From Bradyrhizobium guangxiense (GTDB lineage: Bacteria; Pseudomonadota; Alphaproteobacteria; Rhizobiales; Xanthobacteraceae), in contig NZ_CP022219.1 in NCBI RefSeq assembly GCF_004114915.1, positions 6,478,501 through 6,542,500 of the forward strand: a DNA stretch of 64,000 bases, written 5' to 3'. The position numbers and the translations under genes are program-made. Below the pieces are notes generated by a model, which was not told where the DNA came from, made no database searches, and saw only the letters and a program-made list of their open reading frames with translations. Below are positions 1-9,261 of this stretch, piece by piece. Position 1 is the stretch's first letter. The number at the start of each line of letters is the position of its first letter.

Positions 1-851
1 CCAACCGCGACGATGCCTTCGGCGAAATCACCGGCGGTGATCCGCCCGCTGTTGGCGATCGTGGCCCGATCACCCTGCACGAAAATGCCCGCCGAGCTGT
101 TGCCCCCTACCATGATCGTGCCGCCGTTGGTGATCTTGGAATCGTCCCCCTGCACGGCAATGCCGACGCCCAGATCGTCGGTCGCGATCGCGCCAAAATT
201 GCTGACGGTCTGGAAGTTGCCCTGCATATAGATGCCGGCGGCGTTCTGTCCGACCGTGATCGTGCCCGGCGCGGCGTTGGTGATGGTATTGTTCTGGCCC
301 GCGAAGATGCCTGTGCCCGACGCGCCGGCCGACAGCGCGCCGCTGTTGGTGACGGTGTTGTTGTCGCCAATCGAGATCGCGACGCCGCTATTGCCGGTCG
401 CGATCGTTCCGGCATTGGCGATGATGTTGTGATCGATCGCGTGGATTCCGAGACCGTTGTCGAGCGCCGTGATGGTGCCGTTGTTGGTCACGACGTTCGA
501 ATTTCCGGCTCCGATCCCGGTCAGGCCGGAGCCTGCCGACAAAGTCCCGTTGTTGATGACCCCGTTAGAATCATTGACGCCGATCGAAAGCCCGCCGTTG
601 TCGTTCACGGTCGCGCCCGAGAGCACGTTGACATTGAGGCTGTCGACGCCGACACCGGCCTGAAAGCCGTCGGCGTCCGTGCCGCCGCAGGTGACAGTCT
701 GGCCGCTGGTGGCCGGATCGGGTGCGCACAGCGCGTTGACCGGCGTCGTGAGAAGGCTGAGGCCAAAGAAGACCAGCGATACGCTGGCGAGAGACGCAGC
801 GACGCAACGGCGCAGTCGACGCTGCCGCCACGATAGCCCCTCGTCCCTCAC
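1..851 (-). CDS. Autotransporter-like surface protein, N-terminal part (cut by window edge)
   Basis: The reverse strand reads open from a GTG at 851 to the left edge, so at least 283 residues are present and the C-terminus is missing. It starts with an Arg-rich stretch, then a hydrophobic segment (about residues 20-38) ending TPVNA, a good signal-peptide cleavage site. What follows is low-complexity, Gly/Asn/Thr-rich sequence with imperfect repeats of about 20-25 residues of the type 'NNTVTNSGAL' and 'GDDSKITNGGTI', typical of parallel beta-helix passenger domains of type V autotransporters. A C-terminal beta-barrel is expected beyond the edge but not seen. The GTG is the earliest in-frame start I found that keeps the signal peptide. 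Role, probably adhesion or cell surface, is inference. Confidence 0.7.
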   Translation of the reverse strand, partial: MRDEGLSWRQRRLRRCVAASLASVSLVFFGLSLLTTPVNALCAPDPATSGQTVTCGGTDADGFQAGVGVDSLNVNVLSGATVNDNGGLSIGVNDSNGVINNGTLSAGSGLTGIGAGNSNVVTNNGTITALDNGLGIHAIDHNIIANAGTIATGNSGVAISIGDNNTVTNSGALSAGASGTGIFAGQNNTITNAAPGTITVGQNAAGIYMQGNFQTVSNFGAIATDDLGVGIAVQGDDSKITNGGTIMVGGNSSAGIFVQGDRATIANSGRITAGDFAEGIVAV

Positions 852-1080
852 GCCACGCCCCCCCGCCATTGCAGCGGGAACTTAGGCCATCGGGGGGCCC
901 CGTAAAACTACGGCGCGGCCGGAATGCGCCCGTTTGGCACACAACCGAGGCCGAATCCCGCCATCATGTTGCAACCGCGCCACGGTTTTGCCGAGCGCCA
1001 TTCCCATTCCGCGCATCGGCGGATGCGTCAGAGCGACCGCCGTCATGGATGGCCATTCACATCGCTGACTGACCGTCCAA

Positions 1081-1097
1081 CTCGCCGTGCCGGCGAG
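1081..1097 (-). terminator. Hairpin just after amiE stop
   Basis: CTCGCC-GTGCC-GGCGAG forms a perfect 6-bp GC-rich stem with a 5-nt loop, four bases after the amiE stop codon in the direction of transcription. There is no clear T run, so it may be a weak terminator or an RNA-stabilising hairpin at the end of the amide operon. Confidence 0.3.
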
Positions 1098-1100
1098 GGC

Positions 1101-2141
1101 TCAATAGTTGCTGGCCGCCGACCCATTCGGGATGCCGTCGATCGGGCATTCCTCGGTCCCCGGCGTCGAGCGGGTCATCGCCTCGACCATGTCCCGCGTC
1201 CCTTCGGGATCTTTGATCCAGTTCCTGTAGAAATCATACGGGCACGCCGCGACGCCGCGCGGGCTGTCGCCGGAATTGATCATGCCGGTGTAGCCGCGAT
1301 GGACCAGCTTGTAGAGATGATTCTGCGACTGTCCGTTGCGGCGCGCATCCCGGATCAGATGCTTCGACAGCTGCGCGTACTGGATGCCGTAATCCTCCTC
1401 GCCGCATTCGCCGAGGGTGCGGCCGTCGAAGCCGATGATCGCGGAGTGACCGAAATACGAATAGACGCCGTCGAAGCCGGCGGCATTGGCGACCGCGACA
1501 TAGACGTTGTTGGCCCACGCCATGGCCTTGGAGATCATGACCTGCTGCTCCTTGGCCGGGTACATGTAGCCCTGGCAGCGTACGATCAGCTCGGCCCCCT
1601 TCATGGCGCAGTCGCGCCAGATCTCCGGATAGTTGCCATCGTCGCAGATGATCAGGCTGACCTTGAGGCCCTTCGGACCCTCTGAGACATAGGTGCAGTT
1701 GCCGGGATACCAGCCCTCGATCGGCACCCAGGGCATGATCTTGCGATATTTCTGCACGATCTCGCCCTTGTCGTTCATCAGGATCAGGGTGTTATAGGGC
1801 GCCTTGTGCGGATGCTCCTCGTGGCGTTCGCCGGTGAGTGAGAACACGCCCCACACCTTGGCCTTGCGGCAGGCCTCGGCGAAGATCGCGGTCTCCTCGC
1901 CCGGCACCATTGAGGCCGTCTCGTACATCTCCTTGGAGTCGTACATGATGCCCTGCGTGGAATATTCCGGGAAGATCACGAGGTCCATGCCGGGCAGGCC
2001 GACCTTCATGCCGACGATCATGTCGGCGATCTTGCGGGCATTGTCGAGCACCTCGGCCTTTGTGTGCAGGCGGGGCATCTTGTAATTGACCACAGCGACG
2101 CCGACCGTGTCATTGCTGCTGGAGATATCACCGTGAAGCAT
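1101..2141 (-). CDS. amiE: Aliphatic amidase AmiE
   Basis: 346 residues. Hydrolyses short-chain aliphatic amides (acetamide, propionamide) to the acid and ammonia in the cytoplasm. The sequence follows Pseudomonas AmiE from the first residues ([18 protein letters not shown]), and the nitrilase-superfamily triad falls at the family positions: Glu59 (FPEYS), Lys134 (KYRKIMPW) and Cys166 ([11 protein letters not shown]). ATG start at 2141 with AGGAG upstream. It is the last gene of a minus-strand run that begins with an ABC importer and includes formamidase and FmdB, so imported amides are probably its substrates. Formamidase AmiF is a close paralogue family; the N-terminus and length fit AmiE better. 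Confidence 0.93.
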   Translation of the reverse strand: MLHGDISSSNDTVGVAVVNYKMPRLHTKAEVLDNARKIADMIVGMKVGLPGMDLVIFPEYSTQGIMYDSKEMYETASMVPGEETAIFAEACRKAKVWGVFSLTGERHEEHPHKAPYNTLILMNDKGEIVQKYRKIMPWVPIEGWYPGNCTYVSEGPKGLKVSLIICDDGNYPEIWRDCAMKGAELIVRCQGYMYPAKEQQVMISKAMAWANNVYVAVANAAGFDGVYSYFGHSAIIGFDGRTLGECGEEDYGIQYAQLSKHLIRDARRNGQSQNHLYKLVHRGYTGMINSGDSPRGVAACPYDFYRNWIKDPEGTRDMVEAMTRSTPGTEECPIDGIPNGSAASNY

Positions 2142-2185
2142 GCTGAGCGCTCCTGTACGTTATTTGTCTGATGTGGCGTGTAGCG

Positions 2186-2563
2186 TTAATGGCTGATCAT
2201 CCAGGGCCGCGCGGTCGGAAAACCCTTGGCGCCGCTCTTGGACTTGGTCATCAACCGCGCCGGCTTTTCCCTGTCCGTCGAGCTCTTGTCCTTGACGGTC
2301 TTGCCGGAGGAACAGCAGCCGCAGCCCGGGCCGTGCGAAGCCTTGTATTGCGCCAGCGTCTGCGGCGCGTGAGTGCTGCGTTCGTTGACGGCGTGGGCCT
2401 TACGCTTGTCCGCCGGCATGCAGAAGAAATTCGGTGCGGTCAGGATCACCCGCGGCGCCAGCGTCGCGCAGTGCGGGCAGTTCTGCGGATCGTCGCATTC
2501 CGCCATCGGGCGCAGGTCCTTGAAGGGACCGCAATCGTCACAGAGATATTCGTAGACCGGCAT
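2186..2563 (-). CDS. fmdB: FmdB-family zinc-ribbon protein
   Basis: 125 residues from the ATG at 2563 (MPVYEYLC, preceded by AAGGACC); an upstream TTG would add eight residues but lacks the family start. The N-terminal ribbon has CDDC and CPHC pairs, the FmdB/CxxC_CxxC_SSSS zinc ribbon; the C-terminal half is Lys/Ser-rich with a Cys-Gly-Cys-Cys cluster and probably disordered. In Methylophilus, fmdB lies beside formamidase and is described as a putative regulatory protein; the same neighbourhood is seen here, between fmdA and amiE. Biochemical role unknown. Confidence 0.85.
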   Translation of the reverse strand: MPVYEYLCDDCGPFKDLRPMAECDDPQNCPHCATLAPRVILTAPNFFCMPADKRKAHAVNERSTHAPQTLAQYKASHGPGCGCCSSGKTVKDKSSTDREKPARLMTKSKSGAKGFPTARPWMISH

Positions 2564-2589
2564 TTTGTGGTCCTTCGTGTTCTTCAATC

Positions 2590-2643
2590 CGTCGTCCTTC
2601 GAGGCTCGCCTTGCCTTGCAAGGCGAGCACCTCAGGATGACGG
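2590..2643. repeat. Palindromic intergenic element, 'CCTCAGGATGACG' type
   Basis: Inverted repeat of about 54 bp between fmdB and fmdA: GTCGTCCTTCGAGGCTCGCC...GGCGAGCACCTCAGGATGAC. It shares end sequences with the elements at 16925-17026 and about 27379-27488. It lies inside the operon and could fold in the mRNA as a stable hairpin. Confidence 0.7.
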
Positions 2644-2659
2644 GGATGGCGCGCAGGGA

Positions 2660-3889
2660 TCACTTGTCCGGCGAGATCGGCATCTGGATATCGTCGGTGA
2701 TGTGCTTGATCGGACCTGCCGCCGACGGCATCACGTCGAAATCGAAGATCTCGGTCGGCAGCCATAGGGTGGCGCAGGCGTTGGGCACGTCGACCACGCC
2801 GGAGATGTGGCCCTGGCACGGCGCGGTGCCGAGGATCGAATAGGCCTGGGCGCCGGAGTAGCCGAACTTCTTGAGATACTCGATGGCGTTGAGACAGGCC
2901 TGGCGATAGGCGATGTGAACGTCGAGATAGTGCTGCTTGCCGGCCTCGTCCACCGAGATGCCTTCGAAGATCAGATAGTCCTTGTAGTTCGGCGTGATCG
3001 GCGACGGCTTGAAGATCGGATTCTTGATGCCATATTTCGACATGCCGTCCTTGATCACTTCCACCTTCAGGTGCAGCCAGCCGGCCATTTCGATCGCGCC
3101 GCAGAAGGTGATCTCGCCATCGCCCTGGCTGAAATGCAGGTCGCCCATCGAGAGACCCGCGCCGGGCACGTAGACCGGGAAGTAGATCTTCGAGCCGCGC
3201 GAGAGATCCTTGATGTCGCAATTGCCGCCATGCTCGCGCGGCGGCACGGTGCGCGCGCCTTCGGCGCCGATCTTGGCCTTGATGTCGCCCTTGGCGCGGC
3301 CGCCATGGGCGGTTGCCGCGAACGGCGGGTTGGCAAGGCCGGGCACGCGGGTCGGATTGGTCGAGATCAGCTCGGCCTCGCGCTTGTTCCAGGTCTCCAG
3401 CATCTTCGGATCGGGCAGGCAGCCGATCAGGCCGGGATGGATGAGACCGGCGAAGTTGACGCCGGGCACGTGACGCGACGAAGTGTAGAGACCCTTGATG
3501 TCCCAGATCGACTTCTGCGCCAGCGGAAAGTGGTCGGTGAGGAAGCCGCCGCCGTTCTGCTTGGAGAAGAAGCCGTTGAAGCCCCACAGGCTCTCCTTGA
3601 GCGGGCCGACGTCGAGCAGGTCGACGACGAGGAGATCGCCGGGCTCGGCGCCCTTGACGCCGATCGGGCCGGACAGGAAGTGCACGATCGACAGATCGAT
3701 GTCGCGCACGTCGTCGGCGGAATCGTTGTTCTTGATGAAGCCGCCGGTCCAGTCATAGGTCTCGATGATGAAATCGTCGCCGGGATTGACCCAGGCCACG
3801 ATCGGGATGTCGGGGTGCCAGCGGTTATGCACCATGTCATTTTCATAGGCCGACTTGGTGAGATCGACCTTGATCAGTGTCTCTGGCAT
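2660..3889 (-). CDS. fmdA: Formamidase FmdA (acetamidase/formamidase family)
   Basis: 409 residues, very close to the roughly 407 of Methylophilus FmdA. Hydrolyses formamide to formate and ammonia in the cytoplasm; the family is unrelated to AmiE. It spans the whole FmdA_AmdA fold, with family-like stretches around WVNPGDDFIIETYDWTGG near the N-terminus, HPGLIGCLPD and GGNCDIKDLSRGS in the middle, and GMSKYGIKNPIF towards the end. ATG start at 3889. It follows the ABC ATPase gene urtE by 27 bp and precedes fmdB, making importer plus amide-hydrolase one likely transcription unit. Confidence 0.93.
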   Translation of the reverse strand: MPETLIKVDLTKSAYENDMVHNRWHPDIPIVAWVNPGDDFIIETYDWTGGFIKNNDSADDVRDIDLSIVHFLSGPIGVKGAEPGDLLVVDLLDVGPLKESLWGFNGFFSKQNGGGFLTDHFPLAQKSIWDIKGLYTSSRHVPGVNFAGLIHPGLIGCLPDPKMLETWNKREAELISTNPTRVPGLANPPFAATAHGGRAKGDIKAKIGAEGARTVPPREHGGNCDIKDLSRGSKIYFPVYVPGAGLSMGDLHFSQGDGEITFCGAIEMAGWLHLKVEVIKDGMSKYGIKNPIFKPSPITPNYKDYLIFEGISVDEAGKQHYLDVHIAYRQACLNAIEYLKKFGYSGAQAYSILGTAPCQGHISGVVDVPNACATLWLPTEIFDFDVMPSAAGPIKHITDDIQMPISPDK

Positions 3890-3916
3890 CGAGATGCTCC
3901 CCTTTTACACAGTTGG

Positions 3917-4606
3917 TTAGACGGACAGATATTTCGAAACCTGCGCGGCATCGACGGCGTCGCGCGGATCGTCGCGCACGATCTCGCCGTTCTCGATCAC
4001 CAACACGCGGTCGGCGATGTCGAGCGCGAAGCTCAGGACCTGCTCGGAGACGACGATCGAGAGCCCCTTCTCGTCGCGGATGCGCTTGAGGGTGCGCGCC
4101 ATCTCCTTGATGATGGAGGGCTGAATGCCTTCGGTCGGCTCGTCCAGCAGCAAGACCTTCGGCTTGGTCGCGAGCGCGCGCGCAATGGCGAGCTGCTGCT
4201 GCTGGCCGCCGGACAGATTGCCGCCGCGGCGGCCCTTCATTTCCAGCAGCACCGGAAACAATTCGTAGATGTCGCCAGGCACCTCGGATTCGCCTGCGAC
4301 CACGAGACCGGTCTCGATGTTCTCCTTCACCGTCATAGTCGAGAAGATCATGCGGCCCTGCGGCACGTAAGCGAGCCCCTTGGCGACACGCTCGTAGCTC
4401 TTGAGGCCGCCGAGCTCGGCGCCGTCCATGGTTACCGAGCCGCTTCTAGCCGGCAGGATGCCCATCAGCGACTTCATCAGCGTGGTCTTGCCCATGCCGT
4501 TGCGGCCCATGATCGCCACGATCTCGTTCGGCGCGACCTTGACGTTGAGCCCGTGCAGCACCTCGCTCTGGCCGTAGGCAACGTGGAGATCTGAAATAGC
4601 CAGCAT
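3917..4606 (-). CDS. urtE: ABC importer ATPase UrtE (urea/short-chain amide)
   Basis: 229 residues; LivF-type ATP-binding subunit of a branched-chain amino acid/urea/amide (HAAT) importer. Walker A GRNGMGKTT, signature LSGGQQQQLAIARAL, Walker B VLLLDEPTEGIQPS and a switch-region VSEQ (Gln rather than the usual His just after the conserved Ser-Glu, as is common in LivF/UrtE). Fifth transporter gene of the set; the next gene is formamidase, not urease, so FmdF-like transport of amides is as plausible as urea transport. Confidence 0.9.
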   Translation of the reverse strand: MLAISDLHVAYGQSEVLHGLNVKVAPNEIVAIMGRNGMGKTTLMKSLMGILPARSGSVTMDGAELGGLKSYERVAKGLAYVPQGRMIFSTMTVKENIETGLVVAGESEVPGDIYELFPVLLEMKGRRGGNLSGGQQQQLAIARALATKPKVLLLDEPTEGIQPSIIKEMARTLKRIRDEKGLSIVVSEQVLSFALDIADRVLVIENGEIVRDDPRDAVDAAQVSKYLSV

Positions 4607-4637
4607 CGATTACTCCCAGGCTCGGTGTGTCTCTTTC

Positions 4638-4795
4638 CTTCTCCCCTTGTGGGAGAAGGTGGCGCGGACGAAGTCCGCGACGGACGAGGGGTCGGCATCT
4701 GCGCATGCGAGAGGCAGTTTGGCTCGCGGAGAGACACCCCTCACCCCGATCGCATCTGACGATGCGATCCGACCTCTCCCACAAGGGGGGAGGTG
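4638..4795. repeat. Long palindromic intergenic repeat between urtD and urtE
   Basis: About 158 bp with complementary ends: CCTTCTCCCCTTGTGGGAGA at left and TCTCCCACAAGGGGGGAGG at right, and internal arms (GCGGACGAAGTCCGC; GATCGCATCTGACGATGCGATC). This resembles mobile intergenic palindromes frequent in Bradyrhizobium and splits two genes of one operon. Confidence 0.75.
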
Positions 4796-4833
4796 CACCG
4801 TCAGTGCTGCGGACTCGTTGGGTTTCACCATCG

Positions 4834-5589
<756 letters not shown>

Positions 5590-5599
5590 GATCGTCTCC

Positions 5600-6742
5600 T
5601 CACTCTGCCGGCGCGCCGTCGGCGACCGAATTGCCGTTCCAGCCCGACTTCGCCTTGCGCGAGGCGAACAGCCGATCGATGTGCGGTTGCACGTAGTCGG
5701 CCCAAAGCCCGGACAGACCGTTCGGGAAAGCGAGCACGACCGCGATGAACAGCGCGCCGAGACCGAACAGCCAGAGCTGCGGGAAGGATTCCGACAGGCT
5801 GGTCTTGGCGAAATTCACCAGGATGGCGCCCCAGATCGCGCCGAAGATCGACATCCGCCCGCCGACCGCGGTGTAGATCACCATCTCGATCGACGGCACG
5901 ATGCCGACGAAGGACGGCGACATGAAACCGACATTGAGCGCGAACATGGCGCCGCCGATTGCGGCGAAGATCGCGGCCATGCAGAAGGCGAAGATCTTGA
6001 AGTTGGCGACGCTGTAGCCGGAGAAGCGGACGCGGTCCTCCTGCTCGCGCATCGCCACCAGGATGCGGCCGAGCTTGGTCAGACGGATGAACTGCGCGAT
6101 GCCGATGCAGGCGAACAGCAGCACCACCTCGACGAAGTACAGGATGACCTTGGCGTGGTCGGGCCGGATGTCCCAGCCCTTGAGCGTGCGCAGATCGGTC
6201 ATGCCGTTGATGCCGCCGGTATAGCCCTGCTGGCCGACGATCAGGATGGTGAGGATGGCGGCGACGGCCTGGGTGATGATGGCAAAGTAGGTGCCGCCGA
6301 CGCGGCGCTTGAACATCGCGGTGCCGATGATCAGGGCGAAGATGCCGGGGACCAGGATGATGGCGAGGATGGTGAAGGTGAGGCTGTGAAACGGCTGCCA
6401 GAAGAACGGCAGCGCCGTGATCTGATTCCAGTCCATGAAATCGGGGATGCCGGGCGTCGACTGGATCTTGGTGTTCTCGACGCTGGAGGCTTCGAGCTTG
6501 AGGAACATCGCCATGCAATAGCCGCCGAGGCCGAAGAACACGCCCTGCCCCAGGCTCAAGATGCCGCCATAGCCCCAGCACAGCACGAGGCCGAGCGCGA
6601 CAAAGGCGTAGGTCAGATATTTCGCGACCAGATTGAGGCGGAACACGTCGAGCGTCAGCGGCAGGATCACGAGCAGCACGGCGGCGAGCGCGATGAAGCC
6701 CATGAGTTCGGATCGGTTGAAGAAGCGTGAGTTGATGATCAT
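5600..6742 (-). CDS. urtC: ABC importer permease UrtC
   Basis: 380 residues from the ATG at 6742 (MIINSRFFNRSELMGF); the reading frame stays open upstream, but that part is the shadow of urtB. LivM-type permease with about ten hydrophobic segments and the conserved patch GGILSLGQGVFFGLGGYCMAM near residue 65-85. The cytoplasmic EAA-like loop is around IRLTKLGRILVAMREQEDR. The protein ends with a short polar tail. Preceded by urtB with a 17-bp gap. Confidence 0.92.
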   Translation of the reverse strand: MIINSRFFNRSELMGFIALAAVLLVILPLTLDVFRLNLVAKYLTYAFVALGLVLCWGYGGILSLGQGVFFGLGGYCMAMFLKLEASSVENTKIQSTPGIPDFMDWNQITALPFFWQPFHSLTFTILAIILVPGIFALIIGTAMFKRRVGGTYFAIITQAVAAILTILIVGQQGYTGGINGMTDLRTLKGWDIRPDHAKVILYFVEVVLLFACIGIAQFIRLTKLGRILVAMREQEDRVRFSGYSVANFKIFAFCMAAIFAAIGGAMFALNVGFMSPSFVGIVPSIEMVIYTAVGGRMSIFGAIWGAILVNFAKTSLSESFPQLWLFGLGALFIAVVLAFPNGLSGLWADYVQPHIDRLFASRKAKSGWNGNSVADGAPAE

Positions 6743-6759
6743 GACTTGCCTGCTTCTCG

Positions 6760-7686
6760 TTATTTGCGGACCTTGAGGGCGAACAGACCCTGCGGTCGCA
6801 GCATCAGGATGCCGACGACGGCAAGCAGCGTGAGCACCTTGGCCATCGACCCCGACATGAAGAATTCGAGCGTCGACTGCGTCTGCGAGATCGAGAACGC
6901 GGAGGCGATGGTCCCGAGCAGGCTGGCGGCGCCGCCGAACACCACGACCAGGAACGTATCCACGATATAGAGCTGTCCGGAGGTCGGCCCGGTCGAGCCG
7001 ATCATGGTGAAGGCGCTGCCGGCGACGCCGGCGATGCCGCAACCGAGGCCGAACGTGTAGCGATCGACCTTCTCGGTGTTGATGCCGACGGCGCCGGCCA
7101 TGATGCGGTTCTGCACAACGGCGCGCACCTGGCGGCCCCAGCGCGACATGTAGAGCACATAGGCGACGGCGATGGTGATCAGCACGGTGAGGCACATCAC
7201 GAAGACGCCGTTGATCGGCACTTCGATGCTGTCGGTGACGTGCAGCGAGCCAAGCATCCATTGCGGCAGCTCGACGCCGACCTCGCGTGCGCCGAACACG
7301 GAGCGATAGGCCTGCTGCAGCATCAGGCTGAGGCCCCAGGTCGCGAGCAGCGTATCAAGGGGACGCTTGTAGAGGTGCCGTATCAGCACCCATTCCACCA
7401 GCATGCCCAGCGCGCCGGATGCGAGAAAGGCCAATATCATGGCAAGGAAGAAGTAGCCGCTGAACAGGCTCGGCAAATAGACCTGGAAGAGATTGGAGGT
7501 CATCCAGGTGACGTAGGCCCCGAGGATCATGAACTCGCCATGGGCCATGTTGATGACGCCCATCTGGCCGAAGATGATGGCAAGTCCGAGCGCCATCAGT
7601 ACGTAGACCGAGAACAGGATCAGTCCTGCAAAACCCTGCATGACGAAGATGGAGCCGAGATCACCAAGCGAGTAGTCGCCGAACAT
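6760..7686 (-). CDS. urtB: ABC importer permease UrtB
   Basis: 308 residues from ATG 7686 (MFGDYSLGDLGSIF), chosen because GGAGGA lies six bases upstream; the longer frame starting at 7755 adds an Arg/Pro-rich run without family similarity. LivH-type permease: early motif MALGLAIIFGQMGVINMAHGEF is diagnostic of the family, followed by several membrane spans and a late loop ALGLVGINTEKV-like stretch (AGAVGINTEKVDRYTFGLGCG). Forms the channel with UrtC. Confidence 0.92.
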   Translation of the reverse strand: MFGDYSLGDLGSIFVMQGFAGLILFSVYVLMALGLAIIFGQMGVINMAHGEFMILGAYVTWMTSNLFQVYLPSLFSGYFFLAMILAFLASGALGMLVEWVLIRHLYKRPLDTLLATWGLSLMLQQAYRSVFGAREVGVELPQWMLGSLHVTDSIEVPINGVFVMCLTVLITIAVAYVLYMSRWGRQVRAVVQNRIMAGAVGINTEKVDRYTFGLGCGIAGVAGSAFTMIGSTGPTSGQLYIVDTFLVVVFGGAASLLGTIASAFSISQTQSTLEFFMSGSMAKVLTLLAVVGILMLRPQGLFALKVRK

Positions 7687-7834
7687 CGATGTCCTCCGTC
7701 GGGGGAATAGGGTCCCGCGTCGCGACGCAGGGTCGCGACGCGGGGTCTTGGGCATGGACTTGCGGGTCCACGCCAGGGAGCGGTTTGCCTTGAGAGAAAG
7801 TGCGATGGGCGCCGCGACTCGCTGGTAGCGCTTC

Positions 7835-9094
7835 TTACTGGTAGCCCTTGGGAAACGGATCCGGCTCGACGAGATCGGCGGTCTCGTAGATCAGCTCGAA
7901 CTGGCCATCGAGCTTGGCGCGGCCGACGCGGGTCTTCGACCAGAGGTGATGGTTCTCGTGGATGCGCACATAGCCTTCCGGCGCGCCCTTGAACTCGACG
8001 CCCGGCGACGCCGCCGCGATCTTGTCGACGTCGAAGGAGCCGGCCTTCTCGACCGTCAGCTTCCACAGCCACGGGCCGAGGTAGGCCGCCTGGGTGACGT
8101 CTCCGATCACCGTCTTCTCGCCCCACATCTTCTTGAACGCCGATACGAAGGCCTTGTTGTTGGCATTGTCGAGCGACTGGAAGTACTTCATGCAGGCATA
8201 GGCGCCCGCGATGTTCTCGCCGCCGATGCCGTCGATCTCGTCTTCGGTCACCGAGATCGTCAGCAGCGGCTGCTTGGAGAGGTCAATGCCGGCCGCCTTG
8301 AGCTGCTTGTAGAACGCAACGTTGGAACCGCCGACGACGTCGGTGAAGATGACGTCGGGCTTGGTCAGCTTGATCTTGTTGATGACCGAGTTGAACTGCG
8401 TCGAGCCGAGCGCGTAATACTCCTCGCCGACGACCTTGCCCTTCAGCACGTTCTCGACATGCTTGCGCGCGATCTTGTTGGAGGTGCGTGGCCAGATGTA
8501 GTCGGAGCCGATGAAGAAGAACGACTTCGCGCCCTTCTCCTTGGCGATCCAGTTCAGGCCGGCGAGGATCTGCTGGGTCGCCTCCTGCCCGGTGTAGATG
8601 ACGTTCTTGGACTGCTCGAGGCCTTCATAGAAGGTCGGGTAGTAAAGCATGCCGTTGTACTGCTCGACGACCGGCAGCACCGCCTTGCGCGAGGCCGAGG
8701 TCCAGCAGCCCATGATCGCCGCGACCTTGTCGTTGACCAAGAGCTTCTTGGCCTTTTCCGCAAAGGTCGGCCAATCGCTGGCACCGTCCTCCTGGATGAA
8801 CTTGATCTTGCGCCCAAGCACGCCGCCGGCGGCGTTGATCTGCTCGATGGCGAGCTTTTCGGCCTGGATCGAGCCGGTTTCGGAGATGGCCATGGTGCCG
8901 GTCGCCGAGTGCAGGATACCGACCGTCACCTCGGTGTCGGTGACCGCAAGACCCGTAGTGTTGACCGCGGAGGTCGCCGGGGTCTGCGCAAATGACCCTC
9001 GCGGCAGCATGGTGATGGCCGGCACGGCGGCCATTCCCATCAATAGTTTGCGCCGAAGCGGCGACAACAGGCCCTTGTTTTCTTCGTCCGACAT
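7835..9094 (-). CDS. urtA: Periplasmic substrate-binding protein UrtA (urea/amide)
   Basis: 419 residues from ATG 9094 (MSDEENKGLL), which has GTGGGG upstream; the TTG at 9190 adds a spurious extension overlapping the divergent promoter region. The N-terminus carries a twin-arginine-like signal (PLRRKLLMGMAAVPAITML) ending near SFAQ, so Tat export is possible. The mature part is a type I periplasmic-binding fold of the Peripla_BP_5/UrtA type (VGILHSATGTMAISETG at its start, IIEEYYALGSTQFN-like middle). First gene of the minus-strand operon. UrtA and the amide-binding FmdD are close homologues; the formamidase and amidase neighbours make amides a real alternative ligand. Confidence 0.9.
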   Translation of the reverse strand: MSDEENKGLLSPLRRKLLMGMAAVPAITMLPRGSFAQTPATSAVNTTGLAVTDTEVTVGILHSATGTMAISETGSIQAEKLAIEQINAAGGVLGRKIKFIQEDGASDWPTFAEKAKKLLVNDKVAAIMGCWTSASRKAVLPVVEQYNGMLYYPTFYEGLEQSKNVIYTGQEATQQILAGLNWIAKEKGAKSFFFIGSDYIWPRTSNKIARKHVENVLKGKVVGEEYYALGSTQFNSVINKIKLTKPDVIFTDVVGGSNVAFYKQLKAAGIDLSKQPLLTISVTEDEIDGIGGENIAGAYACMKYFQSLDNANNKAFVSAFKKMWGEKTVIGDVTQAAYLGPWLWKLTVEKAGSFDVDKIAAASPGVEFKGAPEGYVRIHENHHLWSKTRVGRAKLDGQFELIYETADLVEPDPFPKGYQ

Positions 9095-9165
9095 GAGCAC
9101 CCCACTTTTGTTCGAGAACACGCGATTGGCGCCGTGAGGATGGCTCGGATTTGTGCAGCGGAAGC

Positions 9166-9183
9166 ATACGCAAGATCGCGTAT
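9166..9183. promoter_or_regulatory. 18-bp dyad in divergent urtA/sensor-kinase intergenic region
   Basis: ATACGC-AAGATC-GCGTAT, two perfect 6-bp inverted half-sites. It lies 71 bp upstream of urtA and 78 bp upstream of the sensor kinase start. Dyads of this form suit NarL/FixJ-family (LuxR-type) response regulators, and such a regulator is encoded just downstream at 12617. Binding is inference. Confidence 0.45.
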
Positions 9184-9212
9184 ATTGCACCGCAAAATGC
9201 CGACGTAGGCTT

Positions 9213-9229
9213 TTGGTACGGAATTTGCG
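9213..9229 (+). promoter_or_regulatory. Sigma-54-like (-24/-12) promoter for the sensor-kinase gene
   Basis: TTGGTACGGAATTTGCG has GG (9215-9216) and GC (9227-9228) separated by exactly ten bases and matches the -24/-12 consensus TTGGCAC-N5-TTGC at nearly all positions. The predicted start near 9240 leaves a leader of about 22 bases with GGGAG before GTG 9262. A TGCACC half-site resembling NtrC targets lies at 9186-9191. This would tie the sensor to nitrogen limitation. Confidence 0.5.
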
Positions 9230-9261
9230 AGGGGTCCGGGTCCGTATCGGGAGTTGGGTTA

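Noticed and set aside
571..942. 123-residue minus-strand ORF
   Set aside because: Different frame from the signal peptide and beta-helix repeats of the autotransporter-like gene; Arg/Gln-rich shadow.
924..1685. 253-residue plus-strand ORF
   Set aside because: Antisense to amiE; the part before 1101 shows no start signal or domain.
2807..4594. 595-residue plus-strand ORF
   Set aside because: Antisense to formamidase and urtE; composition Asp/Glu/Leu/Arg-rich as expected for a shadow of GC-rich code, without any domain.
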